A program made the position numbers and the translations under genes. Below the pieces are notes generated by a model. The model saw only the letters and a program-made list of their open reading frames with translations. It had not been told where the DNA came from and did no database searches. A stretch of DNA of 64,000 bases from Vibrio sp. SCSIO 43136 (lineage in GTDB: Bacteria > Pseudomonadota > Gammaproteobacteria > Enterobacterales > Vibrionaceae), in NCBI RefSeq assembly GCF_023716565.1, contig NZ_CP071849.1, forward strand, positions 682,001-746,000, read 5' to 3'. Of the stretch, positions 54,353-62,910 are shown in pieces (within the stretch, counting starts at the first letter, position 1; each line of letters opens with the position of its first letter).

Positions 54353-54949
54353 TCCCATGACCATCATAGATAACTGCTCGAACTCTTCGGTACAACCACC
54401 AAAAAATTCTTCAATCACGGCATCTCGCCTTCCACCTGATTGCATGCGCTTTTTCGCTTCACGTAGGCTTAGCATCAGCAGCATCTCTTTACTTAATCCG
54501 CTGTCATTGTCAGGGCTCCACTGAGTGATCTGCTGACTAAGAGGGGACATCTCTAGAAGAGGGCGCAGTTGGGTAACTTCGTCTCTTACTACATTCAACA
54601 AATTATGGAGGTGTGTATCTGCGACCTTTTGTGTCGCAAGTTTGGTTAAGATTGCTTGGGTGACATCCGGTAAGGTCACATACCCTGCTTGGGTCTTAAA
54701 CTCATCTTTCAGGCGCACTGAAAAATCCACTCGGGTGGTTTGCGTACCCGGAAGAAAAGTTAACGATGTTAAGCAGTCAAAAGGAAGCCAAACACTATCG
54801 CCCGGCTCAACGACGTATTCATTTTTGCCTAGGCGGACCAGTAACATGCCCTTATCGACAAGAATAAGAGAATGCTTATTCAGTTTCTTTCTCGGAGTTG
54901 ATACGAGAAAAGGTAGAGAGTCTTGTTGAAATTCAACTGCCAAATTCAT
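54341..54949 (-). CDS. cupin-domain protein, AraC-sensor-like without HTH
   Basis: 202 residues. The first 90 residues form an AraC-type cupin (LILVDKGMLLVRLGKNEYVV, then EPGDSVWLPFDCL). The remainder is helical and holds no recognisable AraC helix-turn-helix pair, although SLREAKKRMQSGGRRDAVIE might be one degenerate helix set. It may be a ligand sensor, a modulator of another AraC protein, or a degraded regulator. Not further recognised. Confidence 0.65.
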   Translation of the reverse strand: MNLAVEFQQDSLPFLVSTPRKKLNKHSLILVDKGMLLVRLGKNEYVVEPGDSVWLPFDCLTSLTFLPGTQTTRVDFSVRLKDEFKTQAGYVTLPDVTQAILTKLATQKVADTHLHNLLNVVRDEVTQLRPLLEMSPLSQQITQWSPDNDSGLSKEMLLMLSLREAKKRMQSGGRRDAVIEEFFGGCTEEFEQLSMMVMGEAL

Positions 54950-55185
54950 TGATATTGCTCGAATTAGAATGCTGTTGACTAGAATAACGGTTCACTTTCC
55001 AAATGCCAATTGGGTTGTGAGGGTTTAGTCAAAATTCGGATGATTTTCAAGTAAGTGTCATAAAGGGTGGTATAGTTTCGACCTCAATCGCTGGTCTGAC
55101 CTTGCAAACTATGCGGCTTTGGAGAGTGTGTATTGACGCAACAATGCGTAGAATAAGCGCGATTTTTACGGATATGACAATTTAA

Positions 55186-56286
55186 ATGACTGACAATAAC
55201 GATATTTACCACGACATTCGCCCATACAATGACAGTGAAATCCCAGGGGCTATTGAGCGCCTGATCAATGACGAAGAGTTCATTGATGCTATTCTTTCTC
55301 ACCGATTTCACAATCGAGCTGGCTGGTTTAAAGCGCTGGTTGGCCCAATCGTTAAAGTTTATCTCAAGTTTAAGTGGGCTAAATTTACCACGGTAGAATC
55401 TATTCAACGTGAGATTGAAAAATACCTAGCTAAATTAGTCAAACAAACCACGGATGGCGTTACCTTTACTGGCCTTGAAAACCTCGACAAAAACAGTACT
55501 TACCTGTTTGTGTCAAACCATCGTGATATCGCAATGGACCCAGCATTAGTCAACTGGGGATTGCATAACGCAGGCCACAAAACCTCTCGCATTGCGATTG
55601 GTGACAATCTACTTAAAAAAGCGTGTGCGACTGAACTGATGCGAATCAACAAGAGCTTTATCGTGAAACGTGGTGCAAAGGGCCCGCGCGAAATGATGAA
55701 AGCGCTAGCGCAGCTGTCTGGATATATTAAGCATTCACTCGAAGACGGACATTCCATCTGGATTGCGCAAAAAGAAGGCCGAGCTAAAGATGGCAATGAC
55801 CAAACCGATCCAGCAATTCTAAAGATGTTCCATGTTGAGGGTCGTAAGCAGAAAGTACCTTTTGCCGAGTACATCCGCTCGCTTAAAATCGTGCCAGTCT
55901 CTATCTCATACGAAAATGATCCATGCGATATCGCTAAGGCTAAAGAGCTGTTTGAAAAACAAAGCTCAGGAACTTATGAAAAAGGCGAATTCGAGGACAT
56001 TGAGAGCATTATTCAAGGGATCATTGGCTACAAAGGTCGTGTGCATGTTGCATTTGGCGACGTGATTGACCAAGACTTTGAAACCCCAGAAGCGCTGGCG
56101 ACAGAGCTTGATCGTCAAATTCACGATAACTACAAGATCTACCCGATTAACCAATACGCTGCTGGTTTGAAGGTTGAGGAAGAGTCTGCGAGCAATACAT
56201 TGAAGCAGAAACTGACCGAATTACCAGAAGGTGCGCATTCTTTCTTAACCGAAATGTACGCTAACCCGGTTCGAAATAAAGCCTAA
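55186..56286 (+). CDS. PlsC-like 1-acyl-glycerol-3-phosphate/lysophospholipid acyltransferase
   Basis: 366 residues, longer than PlsC (about 245). The acyltransferase motif I is VSNHRDIAMDP (NHxxxxD with H and D), motif II SFIVKRGAKGPREM, motif III WIAQKEGRAKDG (an EGR-type motif), and motif IV KIVPVSISYENDP. It has no obvious transmembrane helix, so it is probably peripheral at the inner membrane. The family moves acyl chains onto glycerophospholipid precursors. The unit ends in a strong terminator. Substrate unknown. Confidence 0.85.
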   Translation: MTDNNDIYHDIRPYNDSEIPGAIERLINDEEFIDAILSHRFHNRAGWFKALVGPIVKVYLKFKWAKFTTVESIQREIEKYLAKLVKQTTDGVTFTGLENLDKNSTYLFVSNHRDIAMDPALVNWGLHNAGHKTSRIAIGDNLLKKACATELMRINKSFIVKRGAKGPREMMKALAQLSGYIKHSLEDGHSIWIAQKEGRAKDGNDQTDPAILKMFHVEGRKQKVPFAEYIRSLKIVPVSISYENDPCDIAKAKELFEKQSSGTYEKGEFEDIESIIQGIIGYKGRVHVAFGDVIDQDFETPEALATELDRQIHDNYKIYPINQYAAGLKVEEESASNTLKQKLTELPEGAHSFLTEMYANPVRNKA

Positions 56287-56301
56287 TATAAACAAGACGG
56301 T

Positions 56302-56337
56302 AAAAAAGGGTGATGGTTTTTCCATCACCCTTTTTTT
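56302..56337 (+). terminator. terminator after the acyltransferase gene
   Basis: GGGTGATGG and its complement with a T5 loop, flanked by A and T runs. Confidence 0.92.
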
Positions 56338-56438
56338 ATGATCGTATCACGAACTTGGGTAACAATGAGTCGTTGTAATCGCTGTTTAACAAAGGCAACG
56401 CATGCTGTTGAGAATCTTGGCTAACTTTATGCAGTGGT

Positions 56439-57227
56439 TTGAAAAAGTTAAAACGATATCAATATGAGCGTTATGCGGTGTTATGCGAGTTAGCCTACCA
56501 CCGAGTGTTTAAACAAACCCGCTATGGATTTGACCCGACAGGGCAGCGCATCGTTAACAATCGCTACGGCAAGGTTTTGATGAGGATCTTGTGGAGCATC
56601 GATCAAGAAGAAGTGATTGTGGTGATTAAAGGTTCTCACAATCTAGCTGATTGGTTACTTAACTTGGTCCTGTGGCCCAAGTCGGCTAAGAACTTCGGCT
56701 TACACTATGCCATTCATAGAGGTTTTCATTTCCTGCTTACCCAAGAAAGCTTACCTGCCCATAAAAACGATCAATTAGGCTTAACTGTCATTGAACGTAC
56801 CGAAGCCATTCTTAAGCCTCTAATAGAAGAGGGAAAACGTGTTTCCATCACTGGCCACTCATCTGGTGGAGCAATAGGGACTGTGATCGCCGATTATATA
56901 GAGCTCAATTATCCCGGAGCGATTAAAAGAGTTGTTACCTTTGGTGCACCAGCAGCGGGAGATTGGCGCTATCGGCGTCGTTATCGTCTGTTCAGGCGAA
57001 CGTACCGAATCTGTTGCGATCTAGATATCGTCACTTTCATGCCGCCTTTACCGCTTTTCTATTGGCATGTGGGTAAAATGTTATGGCTATACAATGGACG
57101 TATCTATGAAAATACACCGCCTTGGATGAGATTTTCGCGATCAATCTTGAGCTGGATCATCCGCCCATTCTCGTATCACTTGATGAGTAAATATATACGC
57201 AACAAGGATTTTTTTGATGAGCGTTAA
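56439..57227 (+). CDS. lipase class 3-like alpha/beta hydrolase
   Basis: 262 residues. The lipase class 3 plan is visible: VIVVIKGSHNLADWLLNLVL (oxyanion strand), nucleophile elbow ITGHSSGGAIGTVIADYIEL, VVTFGAPAAGDWRYR, and the acid in CCDLDIVTFMPP. No signal peptide is present, so it would act in the cytosol or at the membrane. The start is uncertain (TTG at 56439 without a good ribosome site), since the frame closes 24 bases or so upstream. Confidence 0.75.
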   Translation: MKKLKRYQYERYAVLCELAYHRVFKQTRYGFDPTGQRIVNNRYGKVLMRILWSIDQEEVIVVIKGSHNLADWLLNLVLWPKSAKNFGLHYAIHRGFHFLLTQESLPAHKNDQLGLTVIERTEAILKPLIEEGKRVSITGHSSGGAIGTVIADYIELNYPGAIKRVVTFGAPAAGDWRYRRRYRLFRRTYRICCDLDIVTFMPPLPLFYWHVGKMLWLYNGRIYENTPPWMRFSRSILSWIIRPFSYHLMSKYIRNKDFFDER

Positions 57228-57407
57228 CCTTTGTTGTGGCTATTTACTTTGCGACATTTGTAATTAAGTTACATGATGCATAATGAAGTTTGTCGCTAGA
57301 GAATTCTCCTTGGCGAAAATGGAGCCAAGCAGAGTAAAATTTTGTGGGTTATGTTTTGCATGGTGTTTTCCTTGTGTTGCATTCGTGTTGTAAGTTGCGG
57401 GTTTCAT

Positions 57408-57423
57408 AGTGATTTATGTCACG
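57408..57423. promoter_or_regulatory. CRP-type site upstream of the symporter gene
   Basis: AGTGATTTATGTCACG: TGA-N6-TCA core with correct spacing, 104 bp upstream of the start codon, as expected for a catabolite-controlled dicarboxylate transporter. The rest of the 299-bp gap holds nothing else that I can support. Confidence 0.5.
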
Positions 57424-57526
57424 TAATTGATTTGTACAAGAAATTTTATTTCAGTTTCCTTGTGTTGCGCTGCTAATCTCCTTGGCGCTTTGAAAAGATG
57501 TCAAAGTGCATAAATAAGGAGTGTTC

Positions 57527-58837
57527 ATGAAGAATACCAAGAAGCCAATGTCTCTGACCGGCCGCGTAATTTTAGGTATGGTGTTAGGCATTTTTACGGG
57601 GTTTGCGATTCGAACTCTGTTTGCTGAAAATGGATTTGTTGATGCATATATCGTCAACGGTTTATTGGATGTAGGGGGACAAATCTTCATCGCTAGCTTG
57701 AAGATGCTAGTGGTCCCACTTGTATTTGTATCACTGGTCTGCGGTACCAGTTCTCTCAAAGATATAACGACGCTGGGTCGTCTTGGTGGTAAAACGCTAA
57801 GTTTCTATTTAATTACCACGGCGGTTGCGATTACTTTAGCGCTAACAATGGGCACTGTATTCCAACCAGGAGCAGGTGCAGATCTAACCGCAGCAAGTAG
57901 TTTCCAATCTGCGACAGCACCATCACTTGGTGAAGTGATTGTTGGTATGTTCCCGACCAACCCTATTAGCGCAATGGCTGAAGGTAAGACACTTCAAGTG
58001 ATCGTGTTTGCCGTTCTATTTGGTATTGCAATCAGTGCGGCGGGCAAACCAGGTGAGCGCATTGCTGCGATCTTTGAAGACCTTAACGAAGTCATCATGA
58101 AGCTGGTGGCATTGCTGATGAACCTAGCGCCTTATGGTGTGTTCTGTCTGATGGCAAAACTGTTCACAGGTCTTGGTCTAGACGCCATCGTTAATCTTGC
58201 TGAGTATTTTGTTGTTCTGGCTGCGACGTTAATGATCCACGGTCTAATCACTTACAGCATCTTGCTGAAGGTGTTCACAGGTCTGAATCCAATTGTGTTC
58301 TTACGCAAAATGGAAGACGCCATTATGTTTGCTTTTTCTACCGCGTCTTCAAATGCGACCATCCCGGTCACACTTGAAACAGTAAAGAACCGTTTAGGCG
58401 TGAAAAACCGCGTTGCATCATTCACTGTACCGCTTGGTGCTACAGTGAATATGGATGGTACTGCGATCATGCAAGGTGTAGCGACAGCGTTCATTGCTCA
58501 GGCATTTAATATCGACCTGACCATGGGGGATTACTTGACGGTGATCTTCACTGCGACACTGGCCTCAATTGGTACAGCGGGTGTTCCGGGTGTAGGTTTG
58601 GTTATGCTAGCGATGGTACTTGGTCAAGTTGGCCTGCCACTAGAAGGTATTGCACTTATCATGGGTGTTGACCGTCTACTAGATATGATCCGAACAGCGG
58701 TTAACATCACGGGTGATAGTGCTGTTAGTGTGATTGTTGCGAAATCTGAAGGTGACCTAGACGAAGCTCGTTTCGCTGACCCGAAGGCGGGCGAAAAGGA
58801 AGAAGAGGTCCATCTTTCTTATAGTCAGCAATCTTAG
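57527..58837 (+). CDS. dicarboxylate/amino acid:cation symporter (DAACS family)
   Basis: 436 residues from the ATG at 57527, which has GGAG 6 bases upstream. Typical of the glutamate/aspartate/C4-dicarboxylate symporter family: SLKMLVVPLVFVSLVCGTSS, the serine-rich loop AFSTASSNATIPVTLE, and the substrate/Na motif PLGATVNMDGTAI followed by GTAGVPGVGLVML. Eight membrane helices and two re-entrant loops. It takes up acidic substrates with Na+ or H+ at the inner membrane. Confidence 0.93.
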   Translation: MKNTKKPMSLTGRVILGMVLGIFTGFAIRTLFAENGFVDAYIVNGLLDVGGQIFIASLKMLVVPLVFVSLVCGTSSLKDITTLGRLGGKTLSFYLITTAVAITLALTMGTVFQPGAGADLTAASSFQSATAPSLGEVIVGMFPTNPISAMAEGKTLQVIVFAVLFGIAISAAGKPGERIAAIFEDLNEVIMKLVALLMNLAPYGVFCLMAKLFTGLGLDAIVNLAEYFVVLAATLMIHGLITYSILLKVFTGLNPIVFLRKMEDAIMFAFSTASSNATIPVTLETVKNRLGVKNRVASFTVPLGATVNMDGTAIMQGVATAFIAQAFNIDLTMGDYLTVIFTATLASIGTAGVPGVGLVMLAMVLGQVGLPLEGIALIMGVDRLLDMIRTAVNITGDSAVSVIVAKSEGDLDEARFADPKAGEKEEEVHLSYSQQS

Positions 58838-58851
58838 TGATTGAAGTGATG

Positions 58852-58883
58852 AAAAGAGGCTCGCAATGTTGCGAGCCTCTTTT
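58852..58883. terminator. bidirectional terminator between symporter and kinase genes
   Basis: 15-bp arms (AAAAGAGGCTCGCAA and its complement) around TG. Confidence 0.93.
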
Positions 58884-59804
58884 TTATGCGATGTACTCCG
58901 CCAGTTGTTTGGCATCGGGTAGAGCGGTCATCGCCCCTTTTTGGGTGGTTGCCAAAGCACCACACGCATTTGCCCAGCTGACCGCCGTTAGGATTTGATC
59001 CCATTCTTGCCAATTTTTGAGGGTTGAAAGTCGAGCTAATAGACCACCAACAAAAGCATCTCCTGCACCTGTGGTATCAACAGCTTTGATGGCTTTACCA
59101 CTGACCAGTTGTTGCTTTTTGCTAGTAACGACCAATGCTCCTTTAGCACCTTGAGTGACAAGTACTAGAGGTGTGCTATTTGCTTTAATTGCTTCAAGAC
59201 CAGCTTCCAGAGACCCGGTTTGAGTTAGGAACATCAGTTCGTCGTCAGAAAATTTGACTACATCGGCGAGTTTCAGAGCTTGGTTTACTACCGGAATGAT
59301 TTCAGATCGGTCGGCCCAAACTTCATCGCGTAGATTAGGGTCAAAGCTAACATAACCGCCAGCATTCTTGATGCGTTTCATCGCTTCTAGAGTGGTTGAG
59401 CGACTCGGTTCATTGGCTAACGCGATAGAACAGACGTGTAGCCATTCACCTGGAATAAAGGTCGGAATATCACTTGGTTGCGTAAATTGGTCAGCACTTG
59501 GCTTAACCATAAAGGTAAAGCTGCGTTCACCTTGATCGTCAAGGTCAACGATAACAGTGGAAGTGCGCTGTGCTTCGTCTAGCAACAGGTTGTCAGTATT
59601 TACATTTTCATTGTTGAGTGTTTGCAGCATAAATCGCCCTAGCGGGTCGAGCCCAACGCGTCCAAAGAACCCAACCTCACCAGCTAAACGAGCGATAGCG
59701 ACAGCGACATTTGCAGGCGCACCGCCAGGACATTTTAGATAAGTGGTCTTCGTATCTGGGATCAAGTCTACTACCGCATCACCAGTTACCCATACTTTGC
59801 TCAT
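58884..59804 (-). CDS. PfkB family carbohydrate kinase, probable fructokinase
   Basis: 306 residues. Substrate-side motif KCPGGAPANVAVAIARLAG near residue 24 and the ATP/catalytic motif DTTGAGDAFVGGLLARL near 247 with the catalytic Asp. The sequence fits bacterial fructokinase (ScrK-like), which phosphorylates fructose to fructose-6-phosphate. It is divergent from a LacI regulator with an operator-like palindrome between them. In vibrios such a pair belongs to sucrose use, but no sucrose permease or invertase is present in this window. Confidence 0.85.
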   Translation of the reverse strand: MSKVWVTGDAVVDLIPDTKTTYLKCPGGAPANVAVAIARLAGEVGFFGRVGLDPLGRFMLQTLNNENVNTDNLLLDEAQRTSTVIVDLDDQGERSFTFMVKPSADQFTQPSDIPTFIPGEWLHVCSIALANEPSRSTTLEAMKRIKNAGGYVSFDPNLRDEVWADRSEIIPVVNQALKLADVVKFSDDELMFLTQTGSLEAGLEAIKANSTPLVLVTQGAKGALVVTSKKQQLVSGKAIKAVDTTGAGDAFVGGLLARLSTLKNWQEWDQILTAVSWANACGALATTQKGAMTALPDAKQLAEYIA

Positions 59805-59837
59805 TAGAATTACCTCAACTAATTTGGTTTAAGATAG

Positions 59838-59859
59838 TTTACTAAAACGGTTTAGCAAA
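59838..59859. promoter_or_regulatory. LacI-type operator upstream of the kinase gene
   Basis: CTAAAACGGTTTAG with TTTA on the left and CAAA on the right: a near-palindrome with central CG, as expected of LacI-family operators. It lies about 34 bp before the kinase start codon. Confidence 0.55.
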
Positions 59860-59936
59860 GCAATCAGGAGTGTTTTGAGGTATAGTAGTTAGCGCTGAAA
59901 GTTTGATCAAAAGCACGGTTTATAAAAGGGTAGAGA

Positions 59937-60995
59937 GTGGTAAATCGCAAAGTAGAAGGTAAAAGGGAAAACGGAAAAGGGGAGCGGGACAAGGCCAACG
60001 GTAAAAAGCTCAAGCTTGCCGATATTGCCCAGCTTGCTGGGGTTTCGAAATCCACGGTCAGTTTTGTGCTCAATGGGCATGCGCAGAAACATCGTATAGC
60101 GCCAGATACGGTCGAGAAAGTTCGTCGAGTGGTAGAAGAGTATCAGTATGCACCGAGTCTTTACGCTAGGGCACTCAAGTCCAAGCGTACGCTTACCTAT
60201 GGGTTAGTGATCCCTGATCTTACCAATATGGGTTTTGCCACTATCGCTCATCATTTAGAGAAACTCTGTCTACAACAGGGTTACCAACTGCTTATAGCGT
60301 CTACTGAAGATGATATTGATACTGAGAAAAATGCGGTAAACAATCTGATTTCTCGCCAAGTAGACGGTCTGATGGTTGCCAGCTGTCACCTTGATGCGCA
60401 TTTTTACTCCACTATCACGCAAGATACGCCAACCGTATTTTTTGACCGCCAATTTGCTTATGATGCAGCAACCTTTGTGGTGACCGATACCAAACAAAGT
60501 GTTGAGCAATTAGTGACTAAACTTGTACAAGGCAGGCAAGAGTGTGTTTACTTTGGCGGCCAAACGGAACTGTCTCCCAGTAAAGCACGTTTGGCAGGTT
60601 TTCAATCGGCATTAAAGAATCAAGGTATGTCCCTTGAGACCAATAGGGTTTCTCACGGGAATTATCATCCTGACTCAGGCTATCAGCAGATGAAGGCATG
60701 CGTGGAAGAGTTAGGGAGGTTGCCAGAGGCGATTTTTACTGGCTCTTACTCTTTGCTCGAAGGAGTAATGAAGTACTTTGTACAACATCCAGAGCTCGAT
60801 AAACAACAAGTTAAAGTGGCGACTTTTGATAACTATTCGATTCTTGATTGCTTGGAGTGGAAGATTGATTCTGTAGAGCAGAATTGTGAATCAATCGCTT
60901 TAAAGGTATTTAATGCTCTGTCAGATGAGATAGATAATTTAGCAGAACCCAAGCTAATCACGGTAGATGCTAAGATCCACTATCGGTCTAAATAG
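59937..60995 (+). CDS. LacI family transcriptional regulator (ScrR-like)
   Basis: 352 residues. The LacI helix-turn-helix is KLADIAQLAGVSKSTVSFVL NG (starting near residue 26), then the hinge VRRVVEEYQYAPSLYARALK and a sugar-binding periplasmic-type domain. It probably represses the divergent kinase gene. The GTG start gives 25 extra charged residues (KRENGKGERDKANGKK) before the HTH, more than usual, from a purine-rich repetitive DNA stretch. The true start could lie further in, but no ATG is available. Confidence 0.88.
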   Translation: MVNRKVEGKRENGKGERDKANGKKLKLADIAQLAGVSKSTVSFVLNGHAQKHRIAPDTVEKVRRVVEEYQYAPSLYARALKSKRTLTYGLVIPDLTNMGFATIAHHLEKLCLQQGYQLLIASTEDDIDTEKNAVNNLISRQVDGLMVASCHLDAHFYSTITQDTPTVFFDRQFAYDAATFVVTDTKQSVEQLVTKLVQGRQECVYFGGQTELSPSKARLAGFQSALKNQGMSLETNRVSHGNYHPDSGYQQMKACVEELGRLPEAIFTGSYSLLEGVMKYFVQHPELDKQQVKVATFDNYSILDCLEWKIDSVEQNCESIALKVFNALSDEIDNLAEPKLITVDAKIHYRSK

Positions 60996-61005
60996 TTATA
61001 AATAC

Positions 61006-61034
61006 AAAAAAGGCGCTCAATGAGCGCCTTTTTT
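61006..61034. terminator. bidirectional terminator between the LacI-type and PhnA-like genes
   Basis: AAAAAAGGCGCTCA and its complement with a one-base centre, then six T. Confidence 0.9.
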
Positions 61035-61046
61035 AAATCAGATCAA

Positions 61047-61616
61047 TTACTTCTTACGGCAGAATTCGCAACGAAGCCAGATATCTCGGCCTTCAACTTT
61101 GCCAGAGAACAGTGCTGGGTCATCTTTTGCAAGGCCGATACCACGTACCACAGTACCTTGCTTAACCACCATAGAAGAGCCTTTTACTGGAAGGTCTTTG
61201 ATGATAGTTACGTCGTCACCTTTTTTCAGCTCAACGCCGTTGAAATCTAGGTGTTTATCATCAGCAGACATGCCTTTCATTGCCCAAGTCATGGTTTCTT
61301 CTTCCATGTACATCATATCTAGAAGGTCTTGTGCCCAAGTCTCGCCTTTACCTGTTAAGCGAGTCAGTTGACGCCATGCCATTACTTGTACTGGTTCAAC
61401 TTGGCTCCACATGCTGTCGTTTAGACAACGCCAGTGGTTCACGTCCATCTTGTCTGCATCTTCTGCCTGATCAAGACAGGTATCGCAAAGCATGATTGCG
61501 TGATCAACTGTTACGTTAGTATGTGGGAAGACAGCAAACGGAGTTAGGGAAGTTTCTGCGCCACATAGTTCACATTTTGAATCACAGCGCGCAAGCATAG
61601 TTGCTTCAGTAGACAT
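61047..61616 (-). CDS. PhnA-domain zinc-ribbon protein (YjdM-like)
   Basis: 189 residues from the ATG at 61616. Zinc-ribbon cysteines in CDSKCELCGAETSL and MLCDTCLDQAE, plus a middle helical region (SQVEPVQVMAWRQLTRLTG), and the C-terminal PhnA domain (LKKGDDVTIIKDLPVKGSS, RGIGLAKDDP, GRDIWLRCEFCRKK). Despite the name, PhnA/YjdM proteins have no settled role in phosphonate use. An in-frame start at 61628 would add four residues. Confidence 0.85.
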   Translation of the reverse strand: MSTEATMLARCDSKCELCGAETSLTPFAVFPHTNVTVDHAIMLCDTCLDQAEDADKMDVNHWRCLNDSMWSQVEPVQVMAWRQLTRLTGKGETWAQDLLDMMYMEEETMTWAMKGMSADDKHLDFNGVELKKGDDVTIIKDLPVKGSSMVVKQGTVVRGIGLAKDDPALFSGKVEGRDIWLRCEFCRKK

Positions 61617-61864
61617 AGCGAGTCTCACTTATTTATGAGTAATAATGGGCGAGTATTATCCACTTTCTCAGTGGGATTTAAAGCCTATTGCAAAATTTAT
61701 TGGTTAGACCTTAAATACTACTCTAAACTTAACAATAACAGCACGATACAGTTACATACCTGTTATAAGTGGAAGTTAAATTTACCTAAATCTGACTTTC
61801 CTATAGTACAATCGATAAGATTATCGTTTATCTTGCACTCAGTTTAGTTCATTAAGGAATCTTC

Positions 61865-62257
61865 ATGTCTCGAAATTTGATTCGCTACGTTTTACTAATA
61901 CCTGCCATCGTGGTGAGTTGGTATGTTGCCATGTTTGCAGGTTTTATTGTCGCTGACATAGTTGGTGTTTGGGGTGAGCTTATCGCAGGGTTTGTATCTG
62001 CATTTACTGTAGTTTGGGTTGGCTACTCAATGGCACCGAACCATAAATTACCAATCGCATTTGGAACATTTTTGCTTGGTGCTGCAATGGCTAGTTACCT
62101 GCTGCAATACGCTGTCTATCCAGAGAGCTATCACGAAGTGGCTTATCAGCAGACTTTCCTACCACTGGCTTTGACTCTAATTGGTGGTTTACTAGGGCTG
62201 ACTACGGTATCGATAAAGCAACATAAAATTAATAAAGAAGTACAAATTGAAGAATAA
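61865..62257 (+). CDS. four-helix membrane protein, unknown
   Basis: 130 residues with four membrane helices (RYVLLIPAIVVSWYVAMFAG, ELIAGFVSAFTVVWVGYSMA, LPIAFGTFLLGAAMASYLLQ, FLPLALTLIGGLLGLTTVSI) and a charged tail (KQHKINKEVQIEE). TTAAGGAA lies before the ATG. Not recognised. Confidence 0.7.
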   Translation: MSRNLIRYVLLIPAIVVSWYVAMFAGFIVADIVGVWGELIAGFVSAFTVVWVGYSMAPNHKLPIAFGTFLLGAAMASYLLQYAVYPESYHEVAYQQTFLPLALTLIGGLLGLTTVSIKQHKINKEVQIEE

Positions 62258-62399
62258 TCATCTAGACTAAAAGTATGAGTTTTCTGCAACGGTTTCTTTT
62301 GGGGCTACAAAGTTAGATCTGCATCACATTAAGTGTAAAAGGCCTGCAACTATCAGAGAATACATAATCTTATCTCTAGAAACAGAATGATAGCTTGTT

Positions 62400-62573
62400 A
62401 TCATTTAAGGAAATAACACAGTACCGAGAGAGAATTTCGGTCATGATGAGTTTTTTAATACTGTTAACTCAGTTGGTTACGGTTCGAAAAGCTCAGAGGG
62501 TAGGTGAATCAGTAGTTCCACAAACTAACCTAACGCTTACTTTCGTTGCCGCCCAAAAGGGCGGCACTTTTTT
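62400..62573 (+). ncRNA. candidate small RNA
   Basis: The 320-bp gap between the membrane protein and YbjQ-like genes has no convincing protein gene. It has a hairpin near 62424-62442 (ACCGA with TCGGT) and ends in a strong plus-strand terminator that belongs to neither neighbour (the upstream gene ended 290 bp earlier and the downstream gene runs in reverse). A short RNA ending there is the simplest explanation; no promoter is clear. Confidence 0.3.
62548..62573 (+). terminator. strong terminator, possibly of a small RNA or bidirectional for the YbjQ-like gene
   Basis: GCCGCCC, AAAA, GGGCGGC, then ACTTTTTT. No matching T run is seen on the minus strand beyond GGGCAACG, so its direction is plus. 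Confidence 0.8.
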
Positions 62574-62577
62574 ATCT

Positions 62578-62898
62578 TTATGCAACTACCACTGCGGTAC
62601 CACTTGCTGAAACCATCAACATACCGTTATTTGAACCAAGCACTTCGTAATCGATATCTACGCCAACCACAGCGTTGGCACCTAGCTCTAGTGCTTTTTG
62701 TGCCAACTCGTTAAGCGCAATCTCTCGAGCTCTTTGCAGTTCAGCTTCGTAAGTGGCAGAGCGACCACCAACAATATCTCGCAGCCCGGCAAACAGGTCT
62801 TTGAATACATTCGCACCAAGTATGGCTTCACCCGCTATAACACCTTTGTATTGAGTGATTTTCTTGCCATCAACGCTTTGAGTCGTAGTTACAATCAT
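62578..62898 (-). CDS. YbjQ family (UPF0145) protein
   Basis: 106 residues, the full length of YbjQ. Typical motifs are [31 protein letters not shown] and [14 protein letters not shown]. The family forms pentamers; its function is not established (heavy-metal binding has been proposed from structure). It is 12 bp after a LysR gene's stop in the same direction, which could be coupling or chance. Confidence 0.92.
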   Translation of the reverse strand: MIVTTTQSVDGKKITQYKGVIAGEAILGANVFKDLFAGLRDIVGGRSATYEAELQRAREIALNELAQKALELGANAVVGVDIDYEVLGSNNGMLMVSASGTAVVVA

Positions 62899-62910
62899 AA
62901 TATTTCCTTG

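Noticed and set aside
55500..55874. Long open frame antisense to the acyltransferase gene
   Set aside because: Fully inside a gene with clear family motifs; no ribosome site or family likeness.
62395..62610. 71-codon frame between the membrane protein and YbjQ-like genes
   Set aside because: It runs through a strong terminator into the YbjQ-like gene and has no ribosome site; a non-coding explanation is better.
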